Source: JACJXW01 sp964418125
GTDB taxonomy: Bacteria > Bacteroidota > Bacteroidia > Chitinophagales > Saprospiraceae
Reading direction: 5' to 3'
Length of the DNA: 64,000 nucleotides
Assembly (NCBI GenBank): GCA_964418125.1
Contig: CAYQKY010000001.1
Coordinates: 136,001 to 200,000 of the forward strand
Of this stretch, positions 51,635 to 61,158 are shown piece by piece. Position 1 is the first letter of the stretch. Each line of letters starts with the position of its first letter. A model generated the notes under the pieces. That model was not told the DNA's origin. It searched no databases and saw nothing but the letters and a program-made list of their open reading frames with translations. Position numbers and translations under genes: made by a program.

Positions 51635-52879
51635 CTAATAGTCCTTCAACAGGAACTGCCGGATGAAGTTGAGGGCATGGCTGGAACTGTATTCGATATT
51701 TTTGAGCCGGTCTTTTCCGGCATAGATGCGCCGGGTAAGCACCTTTTCACCATCCCCGACGGCCATCCATATCGTACCTACCGGCTTTTCAGGGCTTCCT
51801 CCGCCGGGCCCGGCGATGCCGGAAACGGCGACGGCCACATCCGCTTCGAGGAGCCTTATGGCGCCTTTCACCATTTCGGCCACCGTCTGTTCGCTCACTG
51901 CGCCGTAGGCTTCCAGCGTTTTGGGGCTCACCTTCAGCTGCTTCATTTTCACCTCGTTGGAATAGGCAATAATGCTTCCCTTAAAGTAATTGGATGAGCC
52001 GGGGACAGAGGTAATGAGGTGAGCCAGGTAGCCTCCCGTGCAGCTTTCGGCAGTAACAAGCATTTTACCCTGCTCTAGCAGCAGGCGGCCGACAGCAGCC
52101 TCCAGCCGGTCTGTTTCGGACCCGAAAACGATAGCGCCGAGGATTTCCCTGGCCTTATTGGCGTAAAAGTCCAGTTCCCGGTTCAGGGCGCCCTCATCGG
52201 GAAGGGAGCCGCTGAGCCTCAGGCGCACCTGTCCCAGGTTGGGCAGGTAGGCCAGTTTGATATGTGGAGGCAGTTCTTCTTCCAGGTGCTCCAGGCGTTC
52301 GGCGATCCTCGACTCACCTTCACCGGCAGTGAGAATCGTCCGGTGCGCGATCGGAAGGCCGGGAAAGAAGCGTTTCAACCGGGGAATGACTTCGTGCTCC
52401 ATGAGGTATTCCATTTCGTAAGGAACACCGGGCATGGAAACGACAACCCTTCCCTTGTGCTCAAACCACATGCCGGGAGCGGTGCCCATCTTGTTGAGCA
52501 GGAGCGTGGCGTTGACAGGCATAAAGCATTGCTGCCGGTGGGCGGGGGTGGCAGTGCGGCCCAGGCGTTCGAAGAAACGCAGGATACGGCCATAGGTGGG
52601 TTCATGAAATTCCAGCTCCACACCGAAAAACTTGGCCAGCGTTTTCTTGGTGATGTCGTCTTTGGTCGGGCCCAGCCCGCCGGTCATCAATACGGCGTCG
52701 GCCTGTTTCAGGGCTTCTTCCAGGGCGTGCTCAATCTCTCCTTCATCGTCGCCCACAGAGCTGATGCCGGCGATGCGCGCGCCGGCCAGGTTGAGCTGCC
52801 GGGCGATCCAGGCGGAGTTGGTATCAATGACCTGGCCGATAAGTATCTCATCGCCGACGGTGATCAGGTGTACTTTCAT
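51635..52879 (-). CDS. cinA: CinA-family protein (nicotinamide mononucleotide deamidase)
   Basis: A 414-aa full-length CinA. The N-terminal MoCF-like (COG1058) domain (about 1-170) has GDEILIGQVIDTNSAWIARQ, GGLGPTKDDITK and a GMW/GVPYEM segment. The C-terminal domain (about 255-410, COG1546) has TAESCTGGYLAHLITSVPGSS and GIAGPGGGSPEKPVGT, where the catalytic Ser/Lys residues of NMN deamidases lie. Both domains present fits the ADP-ribose pyrophosphatase/NMN deamidase class, which repairs pyridine nucleotides. It follows birA by 67 bp in opposite transcriptional order on the same strand. Confidence 0.93.
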   Translation of the reverse strand: MKVHLITVGDEILIGQVIDTNSAWIARQLNLAGARIAGISSVGDDEGEIEHALEEALKQADAVLMTGGLGPTKDDITKKTLAKFFGVELEFHEPTYGRILRFFERLGRTATPAHRQQCFMPVNATLLLNKMGTAPGMWFEHKGRVVVSMPGVPYEMEYLMEHEVIPRLKRFFPGLPIAHRTILTAGEGESRIAERLEHLEEELPPHIKLAYLPNLGQVRLRLSGSLPDEGALNRELDFYANKAREILGAIVFGSETDRLEAAVGRLLLEQGKMLVTAESCTGGYLAHLITSVPGSSNYFKGSIIAYSNEVKMKQLKVSPKTLEAYGAVSEQTVAEMVKGAIRLLEADVAVAVSGIAGPGGGSPEKPVGTIWMAVGDGEKVLTRRIYAGKDRLKNIEYSSSHALNFIRQFLLKDY

Positions 52880-52946
52880 AGGAATTTATTTATAGGACAA
52901 AAGCTGGAAAGCGGAAAGGTTGCCAGGCAATCCGTTTTTTTATCGT

Positions 52947-53768
52947 TCATCCCGAAGCGCCCACCATTTTCACCTGCTTCAAATGGAAGGCCTCTTCGCC
53001 ATCATCGTGCAGGACCAGCAATTGCCCGGAGGCATTTACCCCTTTGACCGTACCGGAAAACTGCTCTCCGTCCGGGCGTTCGAAAAGCGCCCGCTCGCCC
53101 CTTCTGTAGAGGTGTTGGTGATACTCCTCTCCTATGGCCGGCCATCGCCCCTTTTTCAGCTGCAGATAACGGTGCTCCAAAGCCTGGCAGTAGGCCTCCC
53201 TGAGCACAGGCAGGCTTTGGGCAACTCCGGTTTCCAGATATAGGGAAGTGGGGTTGGGAAGCAGGGGAGAGAACGACTCCTGATTGACGTTAATGCCCAC
53301 ACCCACGATACAGCTCCGGAACCCTTTCTGATTGAGCGTGGTTTGAATGAGGATACCGGCAACTTTACCATTACCTATGTAGATGTCGTTGGGCCACTTG
53401 ACTTTAACGGGTTTTTCTGTGTACCTTGCGATCAAATCCCTGACGGACAGGGCCACTGCCTGTGTCAGAGAAAACTGCCGGTAAGTTGGAAGGAAGCGGG
53501 GATAAAAGATGACACTCAGGGTGATGTTCAGGCCTGCTTCGGTTTCCCAGGAACTGCCAATTTGTCCTCTCCCAGCCGTCTGGTGTACAGCCGAAATGAC
53601 AGTCCCTTCGCTTGGTTTACTTTTTGATAGGAGCTCCTGAGCGTAGAGGCTGGTCGAAGGCAGGGAGGGAAACTCGTGTAAAACCTTTCCGACAAAAAGG
53701 GTGTTTTTCTTACGCAAAAGAAATTTATTTGGTAATTTTATTTGTTTAAAAGCAAAGCCACTAAACAC
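52947..53768 (-). CDS. birA: Biotin--[acetyl-CoA-carboxylase] ligase
   Basis: A mono-functional BirA without an HTH domain. Family motifs: LPSTSLYAQELL (substrate contact), GRGQIGSSWETEAGLNITLSV (biotinoyl-AMP loop), VKWPNDIYIGNGKVAGILIQ and GVGINVNQE. It joins biotin to the carboxyl carrier protein. The frame opens at a GTG at 53768 (273 aa); the leading 17 residues are unlike the family, and a TTG at 53717 giving a start at RKKNTLFVGKVLHEF is a good alternative. It is divergent to rsfS with only 36 bp between the annotated ends. Confidence 0.92.
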   Translation of the reverse strand: MFSGFAFKQIKLPNKFLLRKKNTLFVGKVLHEFPSLPSTSLYAQELLSKSKPSEGTVISAVHQTAGRGQIGSSWETEAGLNITLSVIFYPRFLPTYRQFSLTQAVALSVRDLIARYTEKPVKVKWPNDIYIGNGKVAGILIQTTLNQKGFRSCIVGVGINVNQESFSPLLPNPTSLYLETGVAQSLPVLREAYCQALEHRYLQLKKGRWPAIGEEYHQHLYRRGERALFERPDGEQFSGTVKGVNASGQLLVLHDDGEEAFHLKQVKMVGASG

Positions 53769-53783
53769 TTATTCATTAATTGA

Positions 53784-53816
53784 CAAAATTAATAAAATCT
53801 GAGTTTGAATTCACAA
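53784..53816 (-). promoter_or_regulatory. Candidate promoter of birA
   Basis: A minus-strand -7 box TAATTTTG (53791-53784) is an exact match to TAnnTTTG; a CTTG (53817-53814) stands 22 bp upstream, near the -33 position. It lies inside the rsfS/birA divergent gap and overlaps the rsfS start region. Confidence 0.45.
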
Positions 53817-54191
53817 GCTAAAGTAAAGCAGCGTAAGCTCACAACCGAAGAATTAAACGAATTGATCATTGAAAGCATTCAGGATATCAAAGGCAAGAAG
53901 GTCGTCAAGCTCGACCTGCGCCGCCTGGAAGATGCGCCCACTGATTTCTTCATAATTTGCGAGGGGGACTCCACTACTCAGGTAAAAGCAATCTCCGACA
54001 ACATACAGAAGCGGGTAAAAGATGAAGGGCGGGTGTTTCCCTCCCATGTGGAGGGAGAGCGCAACGCTCTGTGGATCTGCCTCGACTTCTTCACCACCGC
54101 GGTCCATGTATTCTACAGAGATACACGTTCATTTTATGACCTGGAGCAGCTCTGGAGTGACGCTCGTTTCACGGAATATGAATCTTTATAG
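53805..54191 (+). CDS. rsfS: Ribosomal silencing factor RsfS
   Basis: A 128-aa RsfS/Iojap protein: LTTEELNELIIESIQDIKGKK at the N-terminus, the DFFIICEGDSTTQVKAISDN core and the HVEGERNALWICLDFFTTAVHVF segment. It binds ribosomal protein uL14 on the 50S subunit and blocks subunit joining under nutrient limitation. No ATG is available; the TTG at 53805 is the likely start, supported by the family N-terminus beginning at once. It is followed by ftsH after a 223-bp gap; in many Bacteroidota rsfS and ftsH are neighbours. Confidence 0.95.
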   Translation: MNSQAKVKQRKLTTEELNELIIESIQDIKGKKVVKLDLRRLEDAPTDFFIICEGDSTTQVKAISDNIQKRVKDEGRVFPSHVEGERNALWICLDFFTTAVHVFYRDTRSFYDLEQLWSDARFTEYESL

Positions 54192-54414
54192 CTTTTGGCC
54201 AATACTTGGCCGATATTTAGCAACGAAATTGCGGTTCCTGCGTTACTAAGGGTAAGTTTTTATAAAGAGAACGAGCTTTGAGAGCAATTCAGCACCGCAT
54301 TCCGGCTTTTTTCCAGCCTTCCGGGCTTTTGCTCCGAATGAGCGGCTTTACTCGAAACAACAGCTTCTTTAAAGACAACTCCAAGTAACGAGCAGTACAA
54401 AAGAGGAATTTTTG

Positions 54415-56421
54415 ATGGAAAACACAAATAATAACAATAACGAGAATGGCAAGCCATCAGGGCCGAAGTTCAATTCGTATTGGATATACGGAATCATAGC
54501 TTTGTTCCTGCTGGCTTTGAACTTCTACAGCATGTCCGAAGGCACGCAGGACCAGGTCGACCGCAACCGCCTGGGCGATATGATCGTGCGGCAGGACGTC
54601 GAGCGGCTTATTGTCGTCAATGAAAAACGAGCATACATTTATATTAAGCCAAGTGCTCTCGATCAGCGGAAAGACTACTATTCTGATGCTTCCAAAAGCA
54701 GCTTCGGCGGCAACCGCTATCACTACTGGAGGGAGATTGGTTCAGTAGAATCTTTCGAATCCTGGCTGCAGGAAATTCAGGACGAAGCCGACATCCCCCG
54801 TGACGAACAGATCAGCCCAAAGTACGAAACCAAACAGAACTGGCTGACGCCCCTTTTGGGATGGGTGCTGCCCATCGTCATTGTCGTGGCCATCTGGATA
54901 TTCATCATGCGGCGGGTCAGCGGCGGCGCCGGCGGCGCCGGGGCGCAGATATTCAACATCGGCAAATCGAAAGCTACGCTTTTCGACCAGAACAGCAAGG
55001 TATCGGTCACTTTCGAAGATGTGGCCGGCCTGGATGAAGCCAAGGAGGAAGTCATGGAAGTGGTTGACTTTCTGAAAAACCCGAAAAAGTATACTGCCCT
55101 GGGGGGTAAAATACCCAAAGGCGTCCTTTTGGTAGGCCCTCCCGGTACGGGAAAAACGCTCCTGGCCAAAGCCGTTGCCGGCGAGGCGGGCGTGCCCTTC
55201 TTCTCGATCTCGGGTTCCGACTTCGTGGAAATGTTCGTCGGCGTGGGCGCCTCCCGGGTCCGCGACCTGTTCAAACAGGCCCGCGAAAAGGCACCCTGCA
55301 TCGTCTTTATCGATGAGATCGACGCCATCGGCCGCGCCCGGGGGCGCAACAGCTTCCAGGGCGGGAACGACGAACGGGAAAATACCCTCAACCAGCTCCT
55401 GGTGGAAATGGACGGCTTCAGTACTGATAAAGGCGTTATCCTCATGGCGGCCACCAACCGGCCGGATGTGCTCGATACGGCGCTGCTCCGCCCGGGCCGC
55501 TTCGACCGCCAGATCGGCATCGACCGGCCCGACCTCAAGGGCAGGAAGGCCATCTTCGCCGTCCACCTTAAGAACATTAAAACGGGCCCGGATGTGAGCC
55601 CCGAAGTGCTGTCGGAAATGACGCCGGGTTTTGCCGGCGCCGATATCGCCAACATCTGCAATGAGGCAGCCCTGGTGGCTGCCCGCCGCAACAAGAAAGC
55701 CGTAGATATGGATGACTTCAACTACGCGCTGGACCGCGTCATCGGCGGGCTGGAAAAGAAAAACAAACTGATCTCTCCGGAAGAGAAGGAGATCATCGCA
55801 TACCACGAGGCCGGGCACGCCATCTGCGGATGGTATCTCGAGCATGCCTCTCCCCTGGTGAAGGTGACCATCGTTCCGCGCGGCATCGGAACTCTGGGCT
55901 ACGCCCAGTATCTGCCCAAGGAAGAATACATCACCCGCACCGAGCAATTGCTGGACCGCATGTGCATGACCTTTGGCGGGCGGGCCGCCGAATCCATCGT
56001 ATTCGGAAAGATCTCCACCGGCGCTCAGAACGACCTCGACCAGGTCACCAAGATGGCCTACAGCATGGTCACCATCTTCGGTATGAACGACAAGGTCGGG
56101 CAGGTATCGTTCTACGGCATGTCACAGGACCAGTTCCAGCGCCCCTATTCCGATGATACTGCGACACTGATCGACGATGAGGTCCGCAGCCTGGTGGAAT
56201 CTCAATACCTGCGGGCCAAGAAACTGCTTCAGGAAAGGAGAGATGAACTCGAGGTCCTCGCCCAGGCATTACTGGAAAAGGAAGTCCTGCTCAAATCGGA
56301 TGTTGAGCGCCTGATCGGAACCCGCCCCCACGGAGAGGATGCCGGGTCGAAAAGAAACGGCGTTCCTCCTATTGCCGAAGAGCCGAAAGGCCAGCCCGAA
56401 GTTCCGCGGGAGAAGATCTAA
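54415..56421 (+). CDS. ftsH: ATP-dependent zinc metalloprotease FtsH
   Basis: 668 aa from the ATG at 54415, which has AAGAGG eight bases upstream (a rare Shine-Dalgarno-like case here). Two transmembrane helices (about 22-40 and 147-165) flank a periplasmic domain. AAA+ motifs: Walker A GPPGTGKT (241-248), Walker B CIVFIDEID (295-303), SRH around LLRPGRFDRQIGIDRP (358-372). The zinc site is HEAGH (464-468) with a third ligand in NDLD (Asp540). It degrades membrane and soluble proteins, including LpxC-type targets in other bacteria. An Asn-rich cytoplasmic start (NTNNNNNENG) is a Bacteroidota-like feature. A strong terminator follows. Confidence 0.97.
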   Translation: MENTNNNNNENGKPSGPKFNSYWIYGIIALFLLALNFYSMSEGTQDQVDRNRLGDMIVRQDVERLIVVNEKRAYIYIKPSALDQRKDYYSDASKSSFGGNRYHYWREIGSVESFESWLQEIQDEADIPRDEQISPKYETKQNWLTPLLGWVLPIVIVVAIWIFIMRRVSGGAGGAGAQIFNIGKSKATLFDQNSKVSVTFEDVAGLDEAKEEVMEVVDFLKNPKKYTALGGKIPKGVLLVGPPGTGKTLLAKAVAGEAGVPFFSISGSDFVEMFVGVGASRVRDLFKQAREKAPCIVFIDEIDAIGRARGRNSFQGGNDERENTLNQLLVEMDGFSTDKGVILMAATNRPDVLDTALLRPGRFDRQIGIDRPDLKGRKAIFAVHLKNIKTGPDVSPEVLSEMTPGFAGADIANICNEAALVAARRNKKAVDMDDFNYALDRVIGGLEKKNKLISPEEKEIIAYHEAGHAICGWYLEHASPLVKVTIVPRGIGTLGYAQYLPKEEYITRTEQLLDRMCMTFGGRAAESIVFGKISTGAQNDLDQVTKMAYSMVTIFGMNDKVGQVSFYGMSQDQFQRPYSDDTATLIDDEVRSLVESQYLRAKKLLQERRDELEVLAQALLEKEVLLKSDVERLIGTRPHGEDAGSKRNGVPPIAEEPKGQPEVPREKI

Positions 56422-56444
56422 GGTTTTTTTACAGATATACCGGA

Positions 56445-56485
56445 CGGCCAAAGCGTTTCGAAAGCGCTTTGGCCGTTTTTATTTT
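56445..56485 (+). terminator. Rho-independent terminator of ftsH
   Basis: Stem CGGCCAAAGCG (56445-56455) with its exact complement CGCTTTGGCCG (56465-56475), a 9-nt loop, then TTTTTATTTT. Located 24 bp after the ftsH stop. Confidence 0.92.
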
Positions 56486-56592
56486 CGGACGGCCAACCTT
56501 TAGGTGGCCCGTAATAAAAAGAGATGGAAACAGGCCCGGCTATGTAATGATCCGCTCCGCAAATTCCACAGCCCCCCTTTTCTCCTGCTTGA

Positions 56593-57504
56593 TCAGGGCT
56601 GCCCGGCTCCGGCTTCTTTCCTCCTCAATCGCTTCTGGAGTAGCGGATAACTGAATACCGCGGACAAAATGATCAAAACGCCCCAGTAGAACCCGGGGGC
56701 AAGTTCTTTGTACTCTTTCAGGATAAACCAGGCCAGGGCGATACCGTAAACGGGTTCGAGGTTGATCGCCAGGTTAGACGCGAAGGCAGACAAGTGCCGG
56801 AGAGAACGCAGGGCAAGAATGTAGGCCAGCGTAGTACATAAAAGAGAAAGGATAATGAGGTAATACCAGTCAATGCCGGAGGGTAGTATTCTGGACAGCC
56901 CTCCGGCACCCCACCCCATGTATACCGGCAGGGCCAACGTCAGGAATAGCCAGGCGCTGCTCAGTTCGAGGAAGGTAATACTCATTACATCGGATCGCCC
57001 AATGAGCTTTTTGTTGAGGGTTGCAAAAAGGGCCGCCATGAGGGCCGCCGCTAACCCCACCAGGATACCTGTATTCATGGAGGCATCGGTACTCCTGACG
57101 ATAAGAGCCATTCCCGGAATGATGGCCAGGCCTATCAGGACTTCATACCAGCGCGCCCGCTGCTTCAGGACGAGGGGCTCCAGAAGAGAGGTAAAAAAAG
57201 AGGTTGTCGCCATACAGATCAGGGTGATGGATGCATTAGACAGCTTGATTGCCCCGTAAAAGGCGAGCCAGTGAAGCGCAACCAGAACGCCGATCCCCAT
57301 GAACTGAAGGATCGTGCCCCGCGGCAGCTGCCGGAGCGCCCGCCCGCCCCTGATCAGGAACAGGAGGCTGAAGCTGGTGATCAGAACTCTCCACCAGACA
57401 ATGGCCAGCGCAGAAAGTTGGATGAGATCGCCCAGAATGGCCGTGAACCCAAAAAGGAAGACAGCAATGTGAAGCTCCAGGTAAGCCCGTTTTTCGTTAT
57501 TCAT
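56593..57504 (-). CDS. EamA-family (DMT superfamily) membrane transporter
   Basis: 303 aa from the ATG at 57504. Ten hydrophobic helices in two five-helix EamA repeats; each repeat shows the usual AxxWxxxxA-like start and an E-containing helix (for example VYGIALAWFILKEYKELAP near the C-terminus, the EamA 'E..P..a.l....l.E' pattern). The family exports or imports small metabolites, including amino acids and nucleotide-sugars; specificity is unknown. Divergent from a peroxiredoxin gene with a 6+6 inverted repeat (57589-57604) in the shared gap. Confidence 0.9.
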   Translation of the reverse strand: MNNEKRAYLELHIAVFLFGFTAILGDLIQLSALAIVWWRVLITSFSLLFLIRGGRALRQLPRGTILQFMGIGVLVALHWLAFYGAIKLSNASITLICMATTSFFTSLLEPLVLKQRARWYEVLIGLAIIPGMALIVRSTDASMNTGILVGLAAALMAALFATLNKKLIGRSDVMSITFLELSSAWLFLTLALPVYMGWGAGGLSRILPSGIDWYYLIILSLLCTTLAYILALRSLRHLSAFASNLAINLEPVYGIALAWFILKEYKELAPGFYWGVLIILSAVFSYPLLQKRLRRKEAGAGQP

Positions 57505-57588
57505 GTTTGGCGGTTTGGGCTGCAAAGCAAGGAAATTAAAGAGACTTTCCGTATCTTTACCGGCTGGAAAAATGCCTGATAAGCACTA

Positions 57589-57604
57589 AACGGACGTATC
57601 CGTT
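57589..57604. promoter_or_regulatory. Inverted repeat AACGGA-N4-TCCGTT in a divergent promoter region
   Basis: Perfect 6-bp arms with a 4-bp centre, between the EamA gene and the peroxiredoxin gene; candidate operator by position and symmetry only. Confidence 0.3.
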
Positions 57605-57688
57605 CTGTTGTTTAAAAGCAGTTCCCAGGATAGTTCAGGTGAAATATTATCGCCTTTTCCTTAAACCATTTCATAAATACAGAAAGGT

Positions 57689-58159
57689 ATGTCCGTAAAC
57701 GTGGGTGATAAAGCACCGTCTTTTTCACTGTACTCTTCTGACAAGAAAGAGGTGTCACTCAAAAATTATGAAGGAAAAAATGTAATCCTGCTTTTCTTCC
57801 CTATGTCCTTCACCAGTGTTTGTACAGAGGAACTTTGTTCTATGCGGGACAATATCGCCCTTTACAACGGGTCTAACGCTCAGGTACTGGCCGTTTCGGT
57901 AGATTCCCCTTTTACTCTGGACAAGTTCAAAAAGGAGCAGCAATTTAATTTCCCTTTGCTCTCCGACTTCAATAAGGAAGTATCGCGGGCTTACGGAGCT
58001 TTATACGAAGAATTCGTGCTTGGCCTCAAAGGCGTTTCCAAACGTTCGGCATTCGTGATCGACAAAAATGGAGTCATCCGCTACGCTGAAGTACTGGACA
58101 ACGCCGGGGAGCTCCCCAATTTTAATGCTGTTCAGGAAACTTTAAGCAAGCTGAAATAG
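57689..58159 (+). CDS. Peroxiredoxin (AhpC/TSA fold)
   Basis: A 156-aa thiol peroxidase. The active-site motif is P38-x3-T42-x2-C45 (FFPMSFTSVC), with Cys45 as the peroxidatic cysteine; Cys50 is five residues on and could be a resolving partner. Length and the SRAYGALYEE and SAFVIDKNGVIRYAEVL segments fit the AhpE/Prx-like 1-Cys or atypical group. Reduces hydroperoxides in the cytoplasm; a cytoplasmic thioredoxin is encoded elsewhere in this window. It precedes clpS on the same strand by 74 bp. Confidence 0.92.
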   Translation: MSVNVGDKAPSFSLYSSDKKEVSLKNYEGKNVILLFFPMSFTSVCTEELCSMRDNIALYNGSNAQVLAVSVDSPFTLDKFKKEQQFNFPLLSDFNKEVSRAYGALYEEFVLGLKGVSKRSAFVIDKNGVIRYAEVLDNAGELPNFNAVQETLSKLK

Positions 58160-58233
58160 TTGGTGGAAATATATCCGCCTGGGAAACAAACAGCAAGGAA
58201 GAACCAGAATCATCAAACTTAAAATCCGGAAAT

Positions 58234-58542
58234 ATGATGAATGAGCTGCACAACCACACAGTAGAAGAGCTGGAGGAAGTTGTCGTTGAAGAAGAGATTT
58301 CGGATTCAGATATAGGCGAACAGGCCCAACTTGTCGTGTACAATGATGACCACAATACCTTCGATTGGGTCATTCAATGCTTCCGGGAAGTACTCAACCA
58401 TACCCTTGAACAGGCTGAACAACTGTCGCTTATCATCCATTTCAAAGGCAAAGCTACAGTAAAAACAGCCCCCAAGAGCGTACTTAAACCCAAGAAAGAC
58501 GCCCTGGTCGACCGGGGCCTTTCCGCTGTGATTGAAGAATAA
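58234..58542 (+). CDS. clpS: ATP-dependent Clp protease adaptor ClpS
   Basis: A 102-aa ClpS with the substrate-binding strand VVYNDDHNTFDWVIQCF and the helix HTLEQAEQLSLIIHFKGKATVKT, including the conserved Asn/Asp-Asp/His pocket residues that read N-terminal destabilising residues. The acidic N-terminal extension (EELEEVVVEEEISDSD) is longer than in E. coli. It delivers N-degron substrates to ClpAP/ClpCP. The next gene, aat, makes such N-degrons; the two are 19 bp apart. Confidence 0.95.
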   Translation: MMNELHNHTVEELEEVVVEEEISDSDIGEQAQLVVYNDDHNTFDWVIQCFREVLNHTLEQAEQLSLIIHFKGKATVKTAPKSVLKPKKDALVDRGLSAVIEE

Positions 58543-58561
58543 AGTTACACTCCTGCATAGA

Positions 58562-59266
58562 ATGCCCATTTTCTGGCTTTCTGAACAAAACCTCGTTTTC
58601 CCCGACCCCGAACTTGCTGACCCCGAGGGGGTGCTCGCCATCGGTGGAGACCTTTCCCCACAACGATTGTTAAAAGCCTATAACCAGGGTATTTTCCCCT
58701 GGTTCGGCCCCGGAGACCCCATCCTGTGGTGGTCGCCCGACCCTCGTTTTGTTCTCTTCCCCGCCGAATTGAAGGTGTCCCGCAGCATGCGTCCCTATTT
58801 CAACCAACGCAAATTTGACGTCACCTTCGACCGCCAGTTCGCAGCCGTAATTTACAATTGCGCCGCCCAGTACCGCCCGGGGCAGGGCGGCACCTGGATC
58901 ACCAAAGAAATGATCAAAGGTTATACCCGCCTCCATGAAATGGGATACGCCCACTCGGTAGAAGTCCTGAAGGACGGCCAACTGGTTGGCGGCCTGTATG
59001 GCATCGCCCTCGGCCGGATCTTCTTCGGAGAATCCATGTTCACGGATGTGAGCAACGCTTCCAAATTCGGGTTCATCACCCTGGTCCGGCAACTTAAAAA
59101 ACGAGGCTTCCGGCTGGTTGACTGCCAACAGGAAACCCGCCACCTGGCAAGCCTGGGCGCCCGAAGTATTCCCCGAAAAAAATTCCTCAGCTACCTGGAA
59201 AAAAATGAGCGGGAGCCTACGCTGAAAGGGAGTTGGGCCGACTGGGGAGAAGAGGAGAATGGTTGA
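58562..59266 (+). CDS. aat: Leucyl/phenylalanyl-tRNA--protein transferase
   Basis: 234 aa from the ATG at 58562 (MPIFWLSEQNLVFPDP, the usual Aat start; a TTG at 58532 would overlap clpS). Motifs: GVLAIGGDLSPQRLLKAYNQGIFPW, WWSPDPRF, TWITKEMIKGYTRLHEMGYAHSVE and GLYGIALGRIFFGESMFT. The enzyme adds Leu or Phe to N-terminal Lys/Arg, creating signals read by ClpS. Direct linkage with clpS makes a compact N-degron module. Confidence 0.96.
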   Translation: MPIFWLSEQNLVFPDPELADPEGVLAIGGDLSPQRLLKAYNQGIFPWFGPGDPILWWSPDPRFVLFPAELKVSRSMRPYFNQRKFDVTFDRQFAAVIYNCAAQYRPGQGGTWITKEMIKGYTRLHEMGYAHSVEVLKDGQLVGGLYGIALGRIFFGESMFTDVSNASKFGFITLVRQLKKRGFRLVDCQQETRHLASLGARSIPRKKFLSYLEKNEREPTLKGSWADWGEEENG

Positions 59267-59341
59267 GATGACTGGATGGTTAAATGGCCTTGTAGCCCTG
59301 TCGACGCGACAACAATCTGACCATCAAACAATTTAAATCCC

Positions 59342-61054
59342 ATGCGGAACACTTTCATGCTTATTATAATCACCCTCCTGCTTTCCTTCGCTTTCCGGGA
59401 AGACACCGCCTATCCACAGGATTACTTTTCTCCTCCGGTTTCCGGAGCGATGCATTTGTCGGGGACTTTCGGAGAGCTTCGCCCGGGGCACTTCCATGCC
59501 GGTATCGACATCAAAGGCAGCGTCGGAGATGCAATCCTGGCTGCCGCCGAGGGATACGTTTCCCGGATTACGGTATCTGCGGACGGTTACGGTAAAGTCC
59601 TTTACCTGTCTCACCCCAACAGTTACACCACCATTTACGCCCACCTCGATCATTTCAGCCCGGAGCTGGAAGCCTTTGTCCGCAGCCATCAGTATGCAGA
59701 GGGATCCTATTCGATAGATCTCCGCCCGGAAGCCGGGCAATTTCCTTTCACGAAGGGAGACATCATCGGAGTGATGGGTATGACCGGGCACTCTTTCGGC
59801 CCGCACCTGCACTTTGAGGTACGGGATAAGGAGGGAAAGCTCAACATCAACCCCCTGAATTTTGGGCTGCCCGTAACGGACAGCCAGCCTCCCTTTATGG
59901 GTAGCCTGCGCCTGTATGCTATAGATGAACACGGAAATTCCTTTTTTCAGAAAGAGGCCCGGCTGTACAAAGGGAGGGGCGCCAACTACCACCTGAAACA
60001 GGACGATACACTTTTTACAACCGCCGCCTTGACGGGCCTCGGCCTGGAAGCATTCGACCGGCAGGACGGCGCCCCCAACCGCAATGGCGTTTACAGCCTG
60101 AAGCTTTTTCTCAATGATTCGTTGGTTTTCTACTTTGACACGGAGCATTTCCACCGGGAAGAAACGCGCTATCTCAATGCCCATCTGGACTATATCGCAC
60201 TGGAAGAAGACGGCAATTATTTCAACCGGCTGTACCGGATGCCCGGAAATGCCTTTTCCGGTTACCGGAAAGGGAAGGGCCCAATAACCCTGCAACCAGG
60301 AAAAACCGTACACGTACGCCTGCTGGCCGGGGATATAAGCGGCAACGAGGCGGAGCTGGCCTTCTGGCTGAAGCGCATTCCCGGAGAAAAACTACCCCAA
60401 AGGCCCTTTTTCAATTATCAACTCCCTTTTGATAAGGCGAGCATCATCCAAGCGCCTTCCCTGTTTTTGCATTTTCCGGAGGGCAGTTTTTATGAGCGCC
60501 TGTTCCTTCATTATGAGCCCGTCCTGGAAGATTCTTATGGGGTGTACTCTCTGGTGCACCACATCCACCATCCGGGAACGCCGGTTCATCATCCGTTCAA
60601 GATCGCCATCCGCCCTACCCTGCTGATACCCGATCACCTCCGGGCGAAAGCCTTCATCGCCTACTGCGGGAACGGCGATGCCATTGTCAACTGCGGAGGG
60701 CAATGGGAAGAGGGGTTCCTTCATTCCCAGGTGCACTCCTTCGGCGCTTATTGTATTCTGACAGATACCGAGCCTCCCGCCATCGAGCCACTCAACTGGC
60801 AGGATGACATGGGCCGGGCGGCATCCGTAGCCTTTCGCATCAGTGACAATTACCGGACGGCGGGCAACCTGCCCGGCCTGCAGTTCCGGGGAACGATCGA
60901 CGGCCATTGGGTGTTATTTGAATACGATGCCAAACGCGGAAGGCTGGAGTACTTCTTTGAGGATACCCTGGTACAGGGCGAACATCAGCTGCGGCTCGAA
61001 GTGAAAGATGCGATGAGCAATGTTTCGGTTTTTGAAAAACCTTTCAGGCGTTAG
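59342..61054 (+). CDS. M23 (LytM) family metallopeptidase
   Basis: A 570-aa exported protein (signal MLIIITLLLSFAFRED). The LytM domain lies in the first third, with zinc ligands His52 and Asp56 (HFHAGIDIKG) and the HLHFEV motif (His155, His157) and GxMGMTGHSFGPH in front. The remaining 380 residues are a beta-rich tail with no catalytic motif that I recognise. M23 enzymes cut peptidoglycan cross-links; the first His/Asp and the last His all being present argues for activity. It stands alone after aat. Confidence 0.9.
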   Translation: MRNTFMLIIITLLLSFAFREDTAYPQDYFSPPVSGAMHLSGTFGELRPGHFHAGIDIKGSVGDAILAAAEGYVSRITVSADGYGKVLYLSHPNSYTTIYAHLDHFSPELEAFVRSHQYAEGSYSIDLRPEAGQFPFTKGDIIGVMGMTGHSFGPHLHFEVRDKEGKLNINPLNFGLPVTDSQPPFMGSLRLYAIDEHGNSFFQKEARLYKGRGANYHLKQDDTLFTTAALTGLGLEAFDRQDGAPNRNGVYSLKLFLNDSLVFYFDTEHFHREETRYLNAHLDYIALEEDGNYFNRLYRMPGNAFSGYRKGKGPITLQPGKTVHVRLLAGDISGNEAELAFWLKRIPGEKLPQRPFFNYQLPFDKASIIQAPSLFLHFPEGSFYERLFLHYEPVLEDSYGVYSLVHHIHHPGTPVHHPFKIAIRPTLLIPDHLRAKAFIAYCGNGDAIVNCGGQWEEGFLHSQVHSFGAYCILTDTEPPAIEPLNWQDDMGRAASVAFRISDNYRTAGNLPGLQFRGTIDGHWVLFEYDAKRGRLEYFFEDTLVQGEHQLRLEVKDAMSNVSVFEKPFRR

Positions 61055-61158
61055 CGTTTGCCGGTTACCTTTTGAAAAAACTGCTCTTTTTAACACCCTC
61101 TTACCCAACACTTCCCTGCTCTTCCTTCGTCCTGTCTCCAAACCAAATTCATTGAGCT

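Noticed and set aside
50011..51666. 551-aa open frame on the plus strand opposite the E2 gene
   Set aside because: Antisense to a textbook E2 acyltransferase with a perfect promoter; no domain visible.
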